Shown here one piece after another: positions 34,021 to 42,619 of a stretch of 64,000 nt of DNA (the stretch's first letter is position 1; each line of letters starts with the position of its first letter). The stretch is from Akkermansia muciniphila (GTDB taxonomy: Bacteria; Verrucomicrobiota; Verrucomicrobiia; Verrucomicrobiales; Akkermansiaceae). The notes under the pieces were generated by a model. That model had not been told where the DNA came from and ran no database searches. It saw only the letters and a list, made by a program, of their open reading frames with translations. The position numbers were made by a program, and so were the translations under genes. The stretch lies in NCBI RefSeq assembly GCF_002884975.1, contig NZ_PJKB01000001.1:1319028-1383027 (forward strand), written 5' to 3'.

Positions 34021-35133
34021 ATGGACTTCTTCGTCAGAATAGCCTCCCTCGTAAAAAAGGAACTGCTGGCCGTGCTCAGGGACAAAAAAAGCCGCATGGC
34101 CCTGATCATTCCGCCCGTCATCCAGATATGCATCTTCGGATACGCGGCCACCATGAACGTCACGCGCGTGCCTTACGCCGTGCTGGACAAGGACGGAGGG
34201 GAAACGGCCGCCCAGTACATCGCGGACCTGGAAGGAACCGGCATCTTCCGGCGGCAGGCCGCGGCAGCCACGGAAAAGGACATCGACCGCATGATCGACA
34301 ACCGGGAAATCGTCGTAGGGCTCACCATTCCGCCGGACTTCTCCCGCAATCTCCAGACGGGCCGCCCCGCCTCCCTCCAGCTCATTGCGGACGGGCGCAA
34401 CGCAAACACGGCAGCCATCGCCCTCGGCTACGCCCAGCAAATCGCCTCCAGCTTCGGCGCGGACCTGACCGCCAGAAACGGCGGCGCCTCCCCGGTGGAA
34501 ATAGAAGCCCGCTCCTGGTTCAACCCCAACCTCATCACCCGCTGGTTCATCGTACCCGGCCTCATTGCCGTCCTGGCCCTGATCAACTCCATCCTCTCCG
34601 GGGCGCTCTCCATCGCCCGGGAACGGGAGGAAGGCACCTTTGACCAGCTCCTGGTGGCCCCGTACAACCCGGGGGAAATCCTGCTGGGCAAAGGCATCGC
34701 CACGGTCATCACCGGCTCCATGCAGGCCGTCTTTGTGGTGCTGGTGGCCATGTTCTGGTTCCGCATCCCCTTCCAGGGCTCCATCTGGCTGCTTGCCGCA
34801 GCCATTCTGCTCTTCATCATCACTGCGGCGGCCATCGGGCTGTGCATCTCATCCTTCGCCCAATCCCTCCAGCAGGCCATTGTGGGAACCTTCCTGCTGC
34901 TGGTTCCCATGGTCATGCTCTCCGGCTTTGCCACACCCATCTCCAGCATGCCGGACATCTTCCAGGACCTTACCCTGCTCAACCCCATGAGATACGGGCT
35001 GGAACTCATCCAGCGCATCTTCCTGGAAGGGGCCGGATTCCTGGACCTCTGGCCGCTCTTCGGGGCCATTCTCATCGTAACGGCGGTCTCCGTATTCGCC
35101 GCCATCTTCTCCTTCCACCACAAGATTTCCTGA
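34021..35133 (+). CDS. ABC-2 type permease (YbhR-like)
   Basis: 370 aa, paralogous to the preceding permease. N-terminal helix after KKELLAVLRDKKSRMALIIP, a periplasmic domain, then five helices. The ABC-2 motif IAREREEGTFDQLLVAPYNP is clear, and LLNPMRYGLELIQRIFL near the end is typical. Last gene of the operon; the two permeases are expected to form a heterodimer. Confidence 0.9.
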   Translation: MDFFVRIASLVKKELLAVLRDKKSRMALIIPPVIQICIFGYAATMNVTRVPYAVLDKDGGETAAQYIADLEGTGIFRRQAAAATEKDIDRMIDNREIVVGLTIPPDFSRNLQTGRPASLQLIADGRNANTAAIALGYAQQIASSFGADLTARNGGASPVEIEARSWFNPNLITRWFIVPGLIAVLALINSILSGALSIAREREEGTFDQLLVAPYNPGEILLGKGIATVITGSMQAVFVVLVAMFWFRIPFQGSIWLLAAAILLFIITAAAIGLCISSFAQSLQQAIVGTFLLLVPMVMLSGFATPISSMPDIFQDLTLLNPMRYGLELIQRIFLEGAGFLDLWPLFGAILIVTAVSVFAAIFSFHHKIS

Positions 35134-35254
35134 CGGAAAACTCCACGGGAAAATCTCCCTTCCCGGCTCCCGGAACATCCCGGCGCCCTTATACCATTAG
35201 CCCTTCCTCTTTAATATTTTCATCACGCCAATCCCGTCACCCGCATAAAAATAC

Positions 35255-35283
35255 TTGCATCCGGCCCGGTTTTTCTATTCTAT
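35255..35283 (+). promoter_or_regulatory. Likely tRNA-Arg promoter
   Basis: TTGCAT (35255-35260) and TTCTAT (35278-35283) with a 17-base spacer lie 25 bases before the tRNA 5' end. Confidence 0.45.
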
Positions 35284-35307
35284 CTCCTTCGTTCTCCTTG
35301 AGAACAT

Positions 35308-35382
35308 GGGCTCGTCGTTCAATGGATAGGACATCGGTTTCCGGTACCGACGATGTAGGTTCGATTCCTACCGGGCCTACCA
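35308..35382 (+). tRNA. tRNA-Arg (anticodon CCG)
   Basis: A full cloverleaf can be drawn. Acceptor GGGCTCG pairs with CGGGCCT (two G-U pairs). The D-stem is GTTC/GGAC. The anticodon stem TCGGT/ACCGA encloses loop TTCCGGT with anticodon CCG. The T-arm is GTAGG-TTCGATT-CCTAC. Discriminator A and CCA are encoded. It reads the CGG arginine codon. Confidence 0.93.
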
Positions 35383-35390
35383 GACCTATC

Positions 35391-35426
35391 ATACCGCAAG
35401 CTACTGTTTATCAGCGCTTGCGGTCT
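35391..35426 (+). terminator. Terminator of tRNA-Arg
   Basis: Stem ACCGCAAGC/GCTTGCGGT begins 9 bases after the tRNA and is followed by CTTTGTTT. Confidence 0.75.
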
Positions 35427-35509
35427 TTGTTTCCTTGAAACTGCAAGAAATCGGAACGGCTTCTGATAGCCTCCAGGAAACATTAACCGCAAGGCATCCT
35501 CCGCCTCCC

Positions 35510-36052
35510 TTAAAGAGCCGTCCCCTTCTTCGGCATGAAAAGGCGGGACATATCCACCCCCTCAAGCTCCAGAAGCCTGATTTTCGCGGCAATTCCGCCG
35601 GCATAGCCCGTCAGGCTCCCGCCTGTGCCCACCACCCGGTGGCACGGGATGATGATGGAAATGGGGTTATGCCCCACCGCTCCCCCGACCGCCTGTGCAG
35701 ACATGCTCCTTCTGTTCCCGCGCGCAGCCATCTTCCGGGCAATCTCTCCGTACGTGGTAACTTCTCCGTAGGGAATGCCGCAGAGAATCTTCCATACGGC
35801 CTGGCGGAACTCTCCCCCCACGGGAGCCAGCGGCAATTCGGCTATCGGAGGCCGGGCGCGTGCAAAATACCTGTCCAGCCAGTCTTTTGCCGCGGCAAAT
35901 ACCGGCAGGCCGTCCCTTTCCTCCATGTCTCCGCTGATAGTATCTCCAAAATACTTCTGGCCCTCCAGCCACAAGCCTGCGAGATGCTCCCCGTCGCTCG
36001 CCAGCGTGAGCGGCCCGAGGGGTGACGAATAGTGTGTTGAATAATACATCAT
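35510..36052 (-). CDS. ogt: Methylated-DNA-protein-cysteine methyltransferase
   Basis: 180 aa. Suicide repair protein that moves the methyl group from O6-methylguanine to its own Cys. The C-terminal domain carries FRQAVWKILCGIPYGEVTTY, the Arg-finger helix region AVGGAVGHNP and the active site IIPCHRVVGTGGSLTGYAGG with Cys in PCHRV. The N-terminal domain is short, as in Ogt. Its start is 4 bases after the stop of the ada-alkA fusion gene, so both direct-reversal and excision repair of alkylation are in one operon. Confidence 0.95.
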   Translation of the reverse strand: MMYYSTHYSSPLGPLTLASDGEHLAGLWLEGQKYFGDTISGDMEERDGLPVFAAAKDWLDRYFARARPPIAELPLAPVGGEFRQAVWKILCGIPYGEVTTYGEIARKMAARGNRRSMSAQAVGGAVGHNPISIIIPCHRVVGTGGSLTGYAGGIAAKIRLLELEGVDMSRLFMPKKGTAL

Positions 36053-36056
36053 CTTT

Positions 36057-37526
36057 CTAGTGTTTCAGTGAATTCCATAAATTGACGGCGGCATACCCGC
36101 GCCACGGCCTCCAGCCTTCCGCCAGGACAAGAATTTCCTTTTGCGTGCGCGGGGCAAGCGCCTCTCTAATGCCGTGGTCGGTTGAAGGAAAGGCATCCGT
36201 CCATCCCAAGGCCCGCATGGCGATATACTGCGCCGTCCATGCTCCAATGCCGGGGAGCCCCGCCAGCTTTTTCATCTCCGCCTCAGAATCAGCCCTGAAA
36301 CTGAAATCAATGCTCCCTTCTTCAAACGCGCGCGCCAGCTCAACAACCGTCCTGCCCTTGGACGCGGTTATTCCGGGAATGCCCTGTCCGGCGCTTCCCG
36401 GACCGCTCAGGGAAAGAATCTTCCCCGGTGCAGGAAACGCATGCGTCAGCCCCTCCATCCCCGTCCGCACGGGCTCGCCATGACTCCGCGCCAGCCTCCC
36501 CGCCAGAGCATTCGCGTCTTTCACGGAAATTTGCCGTCCCAGCGCTGCCCGTACCGCCAGCTCGTAAGGATCAAAGCAGCCGGGCAAACGGGTCCCCGGA
36601 ACATACAGCCCCGGAGACAGGCTGTTCATGGAGGCCAGCGTTTCATCCACCGCGGCCGGGTCACAATACAAGTCAAACAAATGCCGCACCCTTGCAAGCA
36701 CCTGGGACAAGGCGGGAAGCAGGGACCTCGCGATCACCACGGCCAGCGCATTTTTCACAGGGCAATGGCCCACCCGTATCCAGCCATAAACATCTTTCCG
36801 CCTTCTGGTTGCAAGACGCACGGTGCGGCCATACTCCCCGCCGCGTACGGCCTCCACGCCGGGAATGGCCCGCAGCGCGAGGAACTCAAGCAGCCTCTCC
36901 CACTGGTAGGGAGGGCGGTAAGGCAGCGTCAGCGTTATTCCGGAACCGTCCTCCTCTTTTTCCCCCTTCCCCAGCTTCCGCAATGCCGCCGGGGAGAGCC
37001 TGTATTCTTTTTTAAACAATTCATTGAACCGCCGCAAACTGCCGAACCCCGCGCTCATGGCAACGTCAAGAACCGAGAGCCTCGTGCTTGTCAGGAGGTT
37101 CTTCGCCAGCAGCAGACGGAGAGTCTGCAAATACTGGATGGGGGAAACATTGAACTCTGCGGCAAAAGCCCGGCGCAAATGCCGTCCGGTGCAGCCAAGG
37201 TGGGCGGCAAGCTCTTCCAGGCTTTCCATGTCTCCGCAATTCTCCTCCAGGAAACTGGCAGCCCGGCGCGCCAGGGAAGCGGAGGCGTCCACCGGAGCGG
37301 TCCCGGGCGCAAGCTCCGGGCGGCATTGCAGGCAAGGCCGGAATCCGGCCCGTTCCGCTTCCGCCGCCGTGGCATAATAGGTGCAGTTCCCGGCCCTGGG
37401 CAGCTTTGCCCGGCATACGGGGCGGCAATAAATGCCCGTAGACGCAACCCCCACAAAGAAATGGCCGTCAAAACGGGCATCCTTGGATTTAAACGCGGCA
37501 TACCAGGCCTTTTCATTTCCTTTCAT
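36057..37526 (-). CDS. Ada-AlkA fusion: alkylation sensor, AraC regulator and 3-methyladenine glycosylase
   Basis: 489 aa from the ATG at 37526 with GGAG upstream; the frame extends 25 codons further but MKGNEKAW fits the family start. The N-terminal Ada zinc domain (about 5-80) has STGIYCRPVCRAKLP and FRPCLQCRPE, giving the four Cys of the phosphotriester-repair site. An AraC-type HTH domain (about 90-185) has LAAHLGCTGRHLRRAF and DVAMSAGFGSLRRFNELFKK. The AlkA glycosylase (about 205-489) has the HhH motif LAGLPGIGAWTAQYIAMRAL and the catalytic Asp in AFPSTDHGI. One protein thus senses methylation, activates genes and excises damaged bases. Confidence 0.93.
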   Translation of the reverse strand: MKGNEKAWYAAFKSKDARFDGHFFVGVASTGIYCRPVCRAKLPRAGNCTYYATAAEAERAGFRPCLQCRPELAPGTAPVDASASLARRAASFLEENCGDMESLEELAAHLGCTGRHLRRAFAAEFNVSPIQYLQTLRLLLAKNLLTSTRLSVLDVAMSAGFGSLRRFNELFKKEYRLSPAALRKLGKGEKEEDGSGITLTLPYRPPYQWERLLEFLALRAIPGVEAVRGGEYGRTVRLATRRRKDVYGWIRVGHCPVKNALAVVIARSLLPALSQVLARVRHLFDLYCDPAAVDETLASMNSLSPGLYVPGTRLPGCFDPYELAVRAALGRQISVKDANALAGRLARSHGEPVRTGMEGLTHAFPAPGKILSLSGPGSAGQGIPGITASKGRTVVELARAFEEGSIDFSFRADSEAEMKKLAGLPGIGAWTAQYIAMRALGWTDAFPSTDHGIREALAPRTQKEILVLAEGWRPWRGYAAVNLWNSLKH

Positions 37527-37614
37527 GGTTCTGCAAACTCCACGGTTGATGCCCATGATAGCAAACCGCGGAAATGATTCCCGCCATTTTCGGACATGCA
37601 TCCAAAAAATTATT

Positions 37615-37653
37615 TTGACATTGCGGGAACAATTATATAACCAATTACGTAAT
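37615..37653 (+). promoter_or_regulatory. Promoter and palindromic operator of the MarR-GNAT gene
   Basis: TTGACA (37615-37620) and TATAAC (37636-37641) with a 15-base spacer are followed by the 10-bp palindrome ATTACGTAAT (37644-37653) and a further half-site GTTACG. A MarR operator over the start of transcription would give autorepression. AAGGAG precedes the ATG at 37691. The divergent ada-alkA gene shares this 165-base gap. Confidence 0.55.
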
Positions 37654-37690
37654 CAGTTACGTTTTTAACAACACAAAAGGAGCAGGAAAC

Positions 37691-38644
37691 ATGGATTTCT
37701 TCAACCAGACAGGGAAAATGGCCATTGGAAGCAGGCTGCGCATGCTGACGGACAAAATAACGAATGACGCCGCCCTGATCTTCCGGATGTACGGCGTGGA
37801 CATCCGCCCCAAATGGTTTCCCGTATTCTTTGTCCTGTCACGGGGGGAGGCCAAAACCATCACCTCCATTGCCAGGGAAATAGGGCATTCCCACCCGTCC
37901 GTCAGCAACATTGTCAAGGAGATGGGCGCCAGGGGGCTGGTGAAAGAAAAAAAGGACAAAACGGACGGACGGAGAAACCTTATCATGCTGTCCCCCAAGG
38001 GAAAGAAAATGTCCGATATCATGGAGGAACAATATCCCGACGTAGAAGCCGCCGTGGAACAAATTTCCCGCCAAACCCGGAACGACCTGTGGCGCGCCAT
38101 TGAAGAATGGGAAGGGCTGCTGGCGGAAAAAACGCTGCTGGAACGGGTGAAGGAAGCAAAAAGGGAACGGGAAGGCCGGGACGTGGCCATTGTTCCCTAC
38201 GAGCCCCGCTACCGGGACGCCTTCAAGACGCTCAATGAAGAATGGATTACGGCGCACTGGCAGATGGAAGAACCGGACCATCACGCGCTGGACCACCCGC
38301 AGGAGCACATTCTGGACAAGGGCGGCCACATTTTCGTGGCACTTTACAAGGAAAAGCCGGTCGGCGTGTGCGCCCTGTGCAAGAAGGATGACCCCGTTCA
38401 TCAGTACGAGCTGGCCAAGCTAGCCGTCAGCCCCAGCGCGCAGGGCAAAGGCATCGGCATGCTGTTGTGCCGGACCGTCATCGCCAAGGCGAAGGAACTG
38501 GGCTGCAAAAAAATCTTTCTGGAAAGCAATACCCTGCTCCGCCCGGCCATCCAGCTGTACAGGAAGGCGGGATTCAAGGAAGTTGCCATCTATCACCCGT
38601 CCTATGAGCGGGTGGATATACAGATGGAACTGGCGCTCCAGTAA
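37691..38644 (+). CDS. MarR-type regulator fused to GNAT acetyltransferase
   Basis: 317 aa. A MarR winged-helix domain (about 1-145) has the recognition region TSIAREIGHSHPSVSNIVKEM and wing KEKKDKTDGRRNLIML. A linker helix follows, then a GNAT domain (about 165-315) with VGVCALCKKDD, the acetyl-CoA loop VSPSAQGKGIGMLLCRTVI and LESNTLLRPAIQLYRKAGF. Such fusions couple DNA binding to acetylation of a small molecule or protein. It is divergent from the ada-alkA gene. Ligand and acetyl acceptor are unknown. Confidence 0.9.
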   Translation: MDFFNQTGKMAIGSRLRMLTDKITNDAALIFRMYGVDIRPKWFPVFFVLSRGEAKTITSIAREIGHSHPSVSNIVKEMGARGLVKEKKDKTDGRRNLIMLSPKGKKMSDIMEEQYPDVEAAVEQISRQTRNDLWRAIEEWEGLLAEKTLLERVKEAKREREGRDVAIVPYEPRYRDAFKTLNEEWITAHWQMEEPDHHALDHPQEHILDKGGHIFVALYKEKPVGVCALCKKDDPVHQYELAKLAVSPSAQGKGIGMLLCRTVIAKAKELGCKKIFLESNTLLRPAIQLYRKAGFKEVAIYHPSYERVDIQMELALQ

Positions 38645-39022
38645 CGCGCAGCTCCTTGCGCGTCCCGTCCCGGATAATTCCGGAGGAAGGTCACTGTCTT
38701 TTCCTCCGTGCAGAGGGTAAACGGCCTGTTGTTTTTCCGGCAGTCCAGTTCCTTCCTGCACAGCGCAACCGGGAAAGGAACACATCCCTTATATTCGCGC
38801 CCAGCCTGACGGCGCTCCATTTTCCTCTGGAAATTCCGGTGTTCAACCACCTTCCTCCAAACCGTTTCATTCAAAATCGCCGCGTTTCCCAGAAACCTCC
38901 CTTTCTTTCATTTTCAAGCCGTTCTTTACCCCGTCCAACTGGACTTGACGGACAAATTGCGTTATGATGGGGGCGCCCTTTTTCTCATGATTTCCGCTTC
39001 ACCGGGATCATGAAGCGCACCC
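38645..39022. other. Intergenic, no gene seen
   Basis: About 380 bases. A 6-bp hairpin CGCGCA/TGCGCG right after 38645 may end the MarR-GNAT transcript. Short frames on both strands lack protein features. The 3' part should hold the dinB promoter. Confidence 0.4.
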
Positions 39023-40102
39023 ATGAAACAGAGAAAAATCATCCATGTGGATATGGATGCCTTTTACGCATCCATTGAACAGCGCGACCATCCGGAATAC
39101 CGCGGCAAACCCATTGCCGTAGGCAGGCCGGAGATGCGCGGCGTGGTGGCGGCGGCCAGTTATGAGGCGCGCCGCTTCGGCGTGCGTTCCGCCATGCCTT
39201 CCATGAAGGCGATGAAACTCTGCCCCAAGCTGATTTTCACCAGCAACCGCATGGACGTGTACAAATCCGTTTCAGCGCAGATACGCTCCATCTTCCACCG
39301 TTACACGGACCTGGTGGAACCCCTTTCCCTGGATGAGGCTTTTCTGGACGTCACGGAGAACAAGCCGGGCATTCCGCTGGCTGTAGATATTGCACGGCGC
39401 ATCAAAAGGGAAATCCGGCAGGAGCTTCATCTCACGGCCTCCGCAGGCGTTTCCTACAATAAATTCCTGGCAAAGATCGCTTCCGACTACCGCAAGCCGG
39501 ACGGCCTGTTCACCATTCACCCCTCACGCGCAGAGGAATTCATCGCGCGGCTTCCCATTGAGGCTTTCTGGGGGGTAGGCCACGCCACCGCCGAACGCAT
39601 GCGCGCCCTCTCCATCACCAACGGAGCCCAGCTCCGGGAACGGGACATGGAATTCCTGGTCCGCCATTTCGGCAAGATAGGCGGCGTTTTCTATAACTTC
39701 GCCCGCGGCATTGACGAACGCCCCGTGGAACCCTTCCGCATCCGCAAATCCGTAGGGTGCGAGGAGACCTACCGGGAAGACGCCACCAAAGCCCAGGCTC
39801 TGGAAACGCACCTTCCCCTCCTGTCTGAAGAGCTCGCGGGGCGCCTGGCGCGCTCCGGATTCCAGGGCAATACGCTGACGCTGAAAGTCAAATTCCCGGA
39901 CTTCGTCCAAAAGTCCCGGAGCATTACCGTTCCGGATTGCCTGACGGAGATAGAGGACATCCTTCCCCTCGCCCGCACCCTGATGGAAGACCTGGATTCC
40001 GGAGACCGCACCTTCCGCCTGCTGGGCCTGTCCGTTTCCCATCCCAGGGAAGAGCACTCCGGGGGAATCTGGGAACAGTTGTGGCTGGACCTGGAGTACT
40101 AA
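39023..40102 (+). CDS. dinB: DNA polymerase IV
   Basis: 359 aa Y-family translesion polymerase. Palm carboxylates lie in IIHVDMDAFYASIEQRDHPE and LSLDEAFLDVT; the substrate-binding loop is VVAAASYEARRFGVRSAMPS. The HhH thumb region is VGHATAERMRALSITNGAQL, followed by the little-finger domain. The C-terminus EQLWLDLEY resembles the beta-clamp binding peptide that ends E. coli Pol IV. Stands alone, near repair genes. LexA control could not be established from the upstream sequence. Confidence 0.95.
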   Translation: MKQRKIIHVDMDAFYASIEQRDHPEYRGKPIAVGRPEMRGVVAAASYEARRFGVRSAMPSMKAMKLCPKLIFTSNRMDVYKSVSAQIRSIFHRYTDLVEPLSLDEAFLDVTENKPGIPLAVDIARRIKREIRQELHLTASAGVSYNKFLAKIASDYRKPDGLFTIHPSRAEEFIARLPIEAFWGVGHATAERMRALSITNGAQLRERDMEFLVRHFGKIGGVFYNFARGIDERPVEPFRIRKSVGCEETYREDATKAQALETHLPLLSEELAGRLARSGFQGNTLTLKVKFPDFVQKSRSITVPDCLTEIEDILPLARTLMEDLDSGDRTFRLLGLSVSHPREEHSGGIWEQLWLDLEY

Positions 40103-40213
40103 TCCTTCCACAGACTCCCATATTTTTAGGTTTCTTCCCTTAAAATCAACCTTATCCACAAGATATTGGCGTATGAATGAGCAAAATCCGCTCTGACCTG
40201 GTCATAGGTACGT

Positions 40214-40729
40214 ATGAATCAGGAAGAACGGAAACAATGGAGATCATGGATAGGGACGATCGCTGAAGGCGTGGCAGGCGTCATGGCCGTGGACGGGGGG
40301 ATTCCCGCCTCCCAGGACGTGCCTGACCCCGGCCCTTCCCGGACGCGCCGGCCCCTCACGGAAACGGAGAAGCGCATCATCGAACACCAGGGTACGGAAC
40401 CGCCCTTTTCCGGGGAGTTCGTTAATTGCTTTGAGCAGGGGACCTATTCCTGTCGCAAGTGCGGGGAAGCCCTGTTCCGGTCGGAAGATAAATTTGACGC
40501 CGGATGCGGCTGGCCCTGCTTTGACGACTCCCTGCCGGACGCTGTCAGGAGCATCCACTCGGGTTCCGGACGGCGCACGGAGATCACGTGCTCCCATTGC
40601 GGCGCCCATCTGGGCCACATCTTCACCGGGGAACACCTGACGCTGAAGGATACCCGCTACTGCGTCAACTCCCTTTCCCTGGAATTCCAGGCGGAACCGC
40701 AGCCTGCCATGGCAGAGAGCGCCCATTGA
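40214..40729 (+). CDS. msrB: Peptide methionine-(R)-S-oxide reductase
   Basis: 171 aa. Reduces methionine-R-sulfoxide in damaged proteins. The MsrB domain covers about 50-160: GTEPPFSGEF, YSCRKCGEALFRSEDKFDAG, CGWPCFDDSL, CSHCGAHLGHIFTGEHLTLK and the catalytic RYCVNSLSLEF. The two CxxC pairs bind structural zinc. The N-terminal 50 residues are hydrophilic and not part of the domain, and no signal peptide is seen. MsrA is not adjacent. Confidence 0.93.
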   Translation: MNQEERKQWRSWIGTIAEGVAGVMAVDGGIPASQDVPDPGPSRTRRPLTETEKRIIEHQGTEPPFSGEFVNCFEQGTYSCRKCGEALFRSEDKFDAGCGWPCFDDSLPDAVRSIHSGSGRRTEITCSHCGAHLGHIFTGEHLTLKDTRYCVNSLSLEFQAEPQPAMAESAH

Positions 40730-40847
40730 GGAGCGCGGCACGGAAAAGAGCCAGCCGGAAGCAGGGCAAAATCTCCCGGAAAATTCTATTTTCCTGGAAC
40801 AATGCCTTGCTGAAACATTCATTCCCGTGACTGCGTAATGTGGTATC

Positions 40848-42485
40848 ATGAGAATGACCGCCCTGCGCATCATCCCGGTACTGCTGGCCCTGCTTCTGGC
40901 GTATGCCACGGGTGCTGAACCCAGAATTGCCTTTTTGGGGGACAGTATCCCGTATTCGGGCCAGTGGCCTGCCCTGGTGGAATCAGCCCTGCGGCAGACG
41001 CCGGCCTACCGGGACGCGGAAATAGTCAGCATGGCCCTTCCCAGTGAAACAGTCTCCGGCCTGTCGGAACCGGGTCACGCCGGGGGCGCCTTTCCCCGCC
41101 CCTGCCTCCATGACCGCCTGGATTCCATCCTCTCCAAATACAGGCCCACCCTTGTCATTGCCTGCTACGGCATGAATGACGGCATGATGAAGCCTTTTTC
41201 AGAAACCGGCTTCCATGCCTTTAAAAAAGGCATGGAACGGCTGAAGCGGAGGGTGGAAGCCGCCGGGGCCCAATTCATCGCCATCACGCCGCCCCTGTAC
41301 ATGGCGGATGCTCCGGAAAAGGATGCGGCCCGTTACAACCAGGTGCTGGATACCTATGCCGCATGGCTGGTCAGCCGGAAAAAAGACGGCTGGAAGGTGG
41401 TGGACATGCGCCCGGAACTTGCCAGGCAAATCCGGGAGGCGAAGAAAAAGAATCCCAAATTCATTTATGCCGGGGACGGCGTCCACCCCGGCCGGGAAGG
41501 ACACTTCATGATTGCCGGGGCCGTCTGGCCTCCGCTTGCCTCCATCCTCCGCCTGCCCTCCCGCGTCCGTTTTCCGGAAGGGGATGATTTCAAAAAAATC
41601 CTGGACCGGCACAACCTTTATAAACTGGCATGGCTGACGGAAACGGGCCACCAGCGCCCCGGCATCCCGAAGGGGGTTCCCGTTTCCGTGCTTCCCTGCC
41701 TCCGGGAAGGGGTGAGCGTCTCGGAATGGCAGGGCTTCCCCTCCCTGCGGTTCAAAGTAGCGGGCAGAAACGCCACCCTTGTTCTTCCCGGAACCCCGGC
41801 GGAAACCAGGCCGTGGATCTGGCGGCAGGAATTCTTCGGCCATGAGCCCCAGGCGGACGTAGCCCTGCTAAAGGAAGGCTTCCACGTGGCTTATGTGGAT
41901 GTGCAGAACATGTACGGCGCGCCCACGGCCATGAAGATCATGGACCAGTTTTATCACACCCTGGTCAGGGACTACGGGCTTTCCCCGAAAACGGTCCTGG
42001 AAGGGTTCAGCCGTGGGGGGCTCTTTTCCTTTAACTGGGCAGCCCTGCACCCGGACCGGGTAGCAGCCATGTATGTGGACGCCCCCGTCTGCGACGTTGC
42101 AAGCTGGCCCGGCGGCAAAGGCAAGGGCAAAGGCTCCCCGGAGGACTGGCGCCGCCTGCTGGACGCCTATGGCGTAACGGAACAGGAAGCCTTATCCGGA
42201 AAGCTGAGTCCCGTCAACAGGCTGGCTCCGCTGGCTGAAGCGCGCATTCCGGTGCTTGCCGTGGTGGGGGACGCCGACGACGTGGTGCCCGTGGAGGAAA
42301 ACATGGCCGTAGTGGAACGGAAGTACCGCGCCATGGGCGGCAGCATCCGGGTGATCCATAAACCGGGCATGGGCCATCATCCGCACAGCCTCCCGGACCC
42401 GGCGCCGATTGTGGATTTTATCCTGAAATCCGTTCGCAAAACCGGAACCCCCGCGGCGGAACGGGAAACGCAAGTCTCCGGATAG
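40848..42485 (+). CDS. Secreted two-domain esterase: SGNH hydrolase plus alpha/beta hydrolase
   Basis: 545 aa with a signal peptide ending near ATGAEP. The SGNH/GDSL domain (about 24-235) has IAFLGDSI (block I Ser), GMND (block III) and AGDGVHPGREGH (block V Asp/His). The alpha/beta hydrolase domain (about 255-530) has nucleophile elbow GFSRGGLFS, acid VVGDADDVVP and His in GMGHHPHS. Both triads look complete, so one secreted protein carries two hydrolases. In a mucin-degrading host this suits removing O-acyl groups from glycans (inference). Confidence 0.85.
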   Translation: MRMTALRIIPVLLALLLAYATGAEPRIAFLGDSIPYSGQWPALVESALRQTPAYRDAEIVSMALPSETVSGLSEPGHAGGAFPRPCLHDRLDSILSKYRPTLVIACYGMNDGMMKPFSETGFHAFKKGMERLKRRVEAAGAQFIAITPPLYMADAPEKDAARYNQVLDTYAAWLVSRKKDGWKVVDMRPELARQIREAKKKNPKFIYAGDGVHPGREGHFMIAGAVWPPLASILRLPSRVRFPEGDDFKKILDRHNLYKLAWLTETGHQRPGIPKGVPVSVLPCLREGVSVSEWQGFPSLRFKVAGRNATLVLPGTPAETRPWIWRQEFFGHEPQADVALLKEGFHVAYVDVQNMYGAPTAMKIMDQFYHTLVRDYGLSPKTVLEGFSRGGLFSFNWAALHPDRVAAMYVDAPVCDVASWPGGKGKGKGSPEDWRRLLDAYGVTEQEALSGKLSPVNRLAPLAEARIPVLAVVGDADDVVPVEENMAVVERKYRAMGGSIRVIHKPGMGHHPHSLPDPAPIVDFILKSVRKTGTPAAERETQVSG

Positions 42486-42619
42486 CCCTGCTCCGGCGGC
42501 GGAAAGCCTCTTCCCGGCGCCGCGTTCCCGCCGCACCGGGGAACAGGGGGATTAGCTTGACTTTCCTGTAATGACGCCTATTCTGGCTCAAGCATTATTT
42601 GCAACCACTCACACTTATT

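Noticed and set aside
35308..35426. tRNA-Arg as an attachment site of an integrated island
   Set aside because: No duplicated tRNA 3' end, integrase or composition change follows it.
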